A DNA stretch of 64,000 bases from CALBPI01 sp039821645. Its GTDB lineage: Bacteria; Pseudomonadota; Gammaproteobacteria; Steroidobacterales; Woeseiaceae. Made by a program: the position numbers and the translations under genes. Of the stretch, positions 60,720 through 64,000 are shown piece after piece. Numbering within the stretch: position 1 is the stretch's first letter; each line of letters opens with the position of its first letter. The DNA is taken from assembly GCA_039821645.1 (NCBI GenBank), contig JBCBNU010000002.1, positions 66,845 through 130,844 of the forward strand, read 5' to 3'. The notes below the pieces were generated by a model. It worked only from the letters and a program-made list of their open reading frames with translations. It was not told where the DNA came from and ran no database searches.

Positions 60720-62636
60720 TCAGGAAGTGACGGAAACCAACTGCCGGACTTCGTCGGCGTTACATTGATAGGGTATGGGCTTGGGTTCCCGAGGGTCGAC
60801 ACCTTGGGATTGAAGGAATGCCAGCAGGTTAGGGAAACGTCGTGCGTCGAAGTAGGCATAGCTGAGATAGTCAGTGAGCTCGTAGAGCTGGGCTTCATTG
60901 TCTAACGGCGCCAAGACTTCATATGCTGCTGCCTCCCGGCCCAATACCATGTTCGAGATATATTGCATCGACAGATTATCGGGGTCGGTCTGAACCACCT
61001 GTTTCTGGTAGCGAACTGCATCAGGAATATTGCCCTCTGCACACGCTTGGCGCAGTGCTGCCATAAACCGTGCGTCCTCTGGGAGCGACGCCGAGCTTAT
61101 AAGGTTAAGCAGGCGACTCGCACCGTCAATGTCACCAACCCAGAGTAAGATGCGGTGCGCCTGGTATTGAACGAAAGAGCCGTCACTCCGCTCTAAGGCC
61201 GTTCGCGCAAAATTGCGTACATATTCATTATCACTAGCCGTCATCAAATATGTCAGCGAGATGTTGTTAATCAGCGCGTCGTAACCATCAACCTCCTGGA
61301 ATGCCTTGATCGCATCTAGCAGCGCTGCATCCTCGCTGAGGTCGGCCAGCAGATTGAGCTGCGTCTGTTGAGCGCGCTTGTTGTTCGGTCTCTGCTCCAG
61401 GAACTGGGTGTTAAGGCGCAACGCCAATGGGTAGCGCTTTTGCTGCGCCGCTTTGATGGCTTGGTATTGAAGCTGAGTCACCGGATCGCGCTCGTACTTG
61501 ATGGCGCTCTCGATCGCGTCATTAAATTTTTGGGAAAGCGATTCCCGGTCCAGGCCGAGTCCCGTCGCAACAATGTTGGTCCCTTGTAGCTGGATTCGCC
61601 AGAAATCCGCGAGGCTCTGATAGGCCACGGCAAACTTCGGATCGAGCGCAATCGCTTTCTCAAAGCTTTCTCGTCCACGTTGGAATGAGTAGATATCGCC
61701 GGTCGATATCAAATTAGCGTTCGCCGCCAATCCAGCAAGATAGGCGTTATAAGCCGGCACCGAATCCGTGCCGGCCGATAGCATCCGCTGAAGGGCCTCG
61801 GGGTCCATGGCTGTTTCGAGTGCTGTTGCAATCTCCAGCGCTATGGCTTCCTGAATCGCAATAACGTCGTCCGGCTCGCGGTCGTAGGTTTGGGACCAGA
61901 GCTGAAAGCCGTCGGATGCACGGACCAACTGAGCGGTCACCCGCAATTGCGCGTCGCTTCGACGCACCGAACCCTCAAGCACATGCGCCACACCAAGGCT
62001 CGATGCGATTTCCTTGACGCCCTTGGTCGAACCCTTGAACGGGAATGACGATGTGCGCGCAGCCACTAATAGGTCCGGTGTTCGCGCCAAAGCGTTAAGG
62101 ATTTCCTCAGTCAGCCCATCGGCAAACCATTCCTGATCTTCGTTACCGGAAAGATCAATGAACGGCAATACCGCGATTGACTTGGAAACTGCGGGAACGG
62201 AATCCGATACCGTAGACTCTTGGCTCGGTGCTATCGTGGTCCGGGTATGCTCCGATGCCGCCAGCTGCTCATTGGCTGGAGGGTTGACACCTTGTGAGCG
62301 CGGCGTGCGCTCCCACACCAGAAAAGCGACAGCGATCAACAGCGCCGCGATGATTGTGCGATCAAGTTTACGCTGCATCGCGCGGTTGGGAGCTGGATGT
62401 TCGATATCAGAGTCGCGCTTGATGCCGTCGGGCGTGATTTCAAAGGTCCAAGCAAAGAACAAGGCAAGCGGCAAACCCAAGAGCAACACCACCACGAACG
62501 ATTTCAGTACCCATTCCGGAGCACCGAAATTCTCGAACGCAAATTCTGCAACCTGGGCGGTTACCCAGCCAATGACGATATAGGCGAGACCAACCTGAAC
62601 GACGTTGCGCCGCGCCAGTTCTGAAAACAAGGACAT
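60720..62636 (-). CDS. Membrane-anchored TolB/CsgG-like and TPR protein
   Basis: 638 residues. Two N-terminal hydrophobic helices (RNVVQVGLAYIVIGWVTAQV; LKSFVVVLLLGLPLALFFAW) and one at about 95-108, then a linker, a TolB-type N-terminal domain (KSIAVLPFIDLSGNEDQEWF ... LVAARTSSFPFKG) and a TPR-rich C-terminal half. It resembles proteins that carry this domain behind a CadC-type DNA-binding or adenylate cyclase domain, but neither is here. Function not known. It ends 50 bases before the rRNA terminator on the same strand? its start is at 62636, so it is downstream of the rrn operon in transcription order. Confidence 0.82.
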   Translation of the reverse strand: MSLFSELARRNVVQVGLAYIVIGWVTAQVAEFAFENFGAPEWVLKSFVVVLLLGLPLALFFAWTFEITPDGIKRDSDIEHPAPNRAMQRKLDRTIIAALLIAVAFLVWERTPRSQGVNPPANEQLAASEHTRTTIAPSQESTVSDSVPAVSKSIAVLPFIDLSGNEDQEWFADGLTEEILNALARTPDLLVAARTSSFPFKGSTKGVKEIASSLGVAHVLEGSVRRSDAQLRVTAQLVRASDGFQLWSQTYDREPDDVIAIQEAIALEIATALETAMDPEALQRMLSAGTDSVPAYNAYLAGLAANANLISTGDIYSFQRGRESFEKAIALDPKFAVAYQSLADFWRIQLQGTNIVATGLGLDRESLSQKFNDAIESAIKYERDPVTQLQYQAIKAAQQKRYPLALRLNTQFLEQRPNNKRAQQTQLNLLADLSEDAALLDAIKAFQEVDGYDALINNISLTYLMTASDNEYVRNFARTALERSDGSFVQYQAHRILLWVGDIDGASRLLNLISSASLPEDARFMAALRQACAEGNIPDAVRYQKQVVQTDPDNLSMQYISNMVLGREAAAYEVLAPLDNEAQLYELTDYLSYAYFDARRFPNLLAFLQSQGVDPREPKPIPYQCNADEVRQLVSVTS

Positions 62637-62685
62637 ATGGATTACGCTTTTTCGCCGCTCGCCGGGGAGTATAACGATAAACTCA

Positions 62686-62722
62686 AAGAAAAAGGCCGCA
62701 ACCCAAACGGGCTGCGGCCTTT
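62686..62722 (-). terminator. Terminator of the rRNA operon
   Basis: Stem GGCCGCA / TGCGGCC extended by further pairs around a short loop, followed on the minus strand by TTTTTC. It lies ten bases beyond the 5S end. Confidence 0.85.
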
Positions 62723-62731
62723 CACAATAAA

Positions 62732-62850
62732 TGCCTGGCAGTGTCCTACTCTCACATGGGGAGACCCCACACTACCATCGGCGCAGAGCATTTTCACTTC
62801 CGAGTTCGATATGGGATCGGGTGGTTCCTACTCGCTATTGCCGCCAGGCA
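62732..62850 (-). rRNA. rrf: 5S ribosomal RNA
   Basis: Minus-strand RNA begins TGCCTGGCGGCAATAGCGAG and ends GACACTGCCAGGCA, so the two ends pair as helix I. The core TGGTAGTGTGGGGTCTCCCC is typical of gammaproteobacterial 5S. Ends are given to within a few bases. Confidence 0.95.
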
Positions 62851-62976
62851 AACCGGTATGAGCTACAGCGATGCTGCACCTCAAAAAAGGTTAACAATCT
62901 GGAATGTTTTGACGTCGGTTAGAGTGTCGCACAAAGGCCTAAGCCTTCGCGTCACGCCAAACTGCTTTGGCGTTAT

Positions 62977-64000
<1,024 letters not shown>

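Overview
The window reads as chromosomal DNA from a polarly flagellated, respiring gammaproteobacterium. The support is an FlrA/FlrB/FlrC-type flagellar hierarchy with sigma54 and sigma28 promoters, a complete cbb3 oxidase locus beside an Fnr regulator, and an rrn operon end. A marine lineage near Woeseiales/Chromatiales is a guess from gene style only (caspase-Sel1 lipoprotein, Ser/Thr kinase, TolB-TPR membrane protein).

Layout. (1) 1-18780, minus strand: fliE (cut by the window edge), flrC, flrB, flrA, fliT, fliS, fliD, flaG, flagellin, and the rod/hook operon flgBCDEFGHIJKL. Divergent from flgB on the plus strand lie flgA, flgM, flgN and a CsrA paralogue of the RsmN/RsmF type (19029-20922). 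(2) 20923-27641: four signalling genes in two divergent pairs. Each pair has a close sigma28 promoter match, placing this cyclic-di-GMP/phosphorelay module in the late flagellar regulon. (3) 27602-41163: aromatic/aspartate aminotransferase, Fnr, a divergent HemN-like radical SAM protein, an FNR-like box, ccoNOQP, ccoG, a mini FixH, ccoI, ccoS, a TauE/SafE-type membrane protein and a PAS-EAL protein. (4) 41154-47621: membrane protein, SulP transporter plus beta-carbonic anhydrase plus ArsR regulator with a long perfect palindromic operator, fructosamine kinase, DUF2490 protein, acyltransferase. (5) 47625-55870: a frameshifted response regulator, a cadherin-repeat/beta-barrel surface protein, a caspase-like Sel1 lipoprotein, a Ser/Thr kinase and a methyltransferase. 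(6) 56029-62636: small unknown protein, folE2, DcaP-like porin, amidase, VOC protein, TolB/TPR membrane protein. (7) 62686-64000, minus strand: the end of an rRNA operon (23S 3' part, 5S, terminator).

How it fits together: FlrA and sigma54 drive flrBC and, through FlrC, the divergent flgB/flgA promoters. FlgM restrains sigma28 until the hook is complete, after which flagellin and the two signalling operons would be released together. The most original signal is that signalling module. It has two GHKL ATPase proteins without a recognisable phosphoacceptor histidine box, one full REC-PAS-GGDEF-EAL protein, and one REC-GGDEF-EAL protein whose EAL domain has lost catalytic residues while GGDEF and its I-site are intact. 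A symmetric palindrome lies between the two promoters. There is no gene-free stretch above 300 bases; the longest gaps (8451-8688, 18781-19028) hold the promoters listed.
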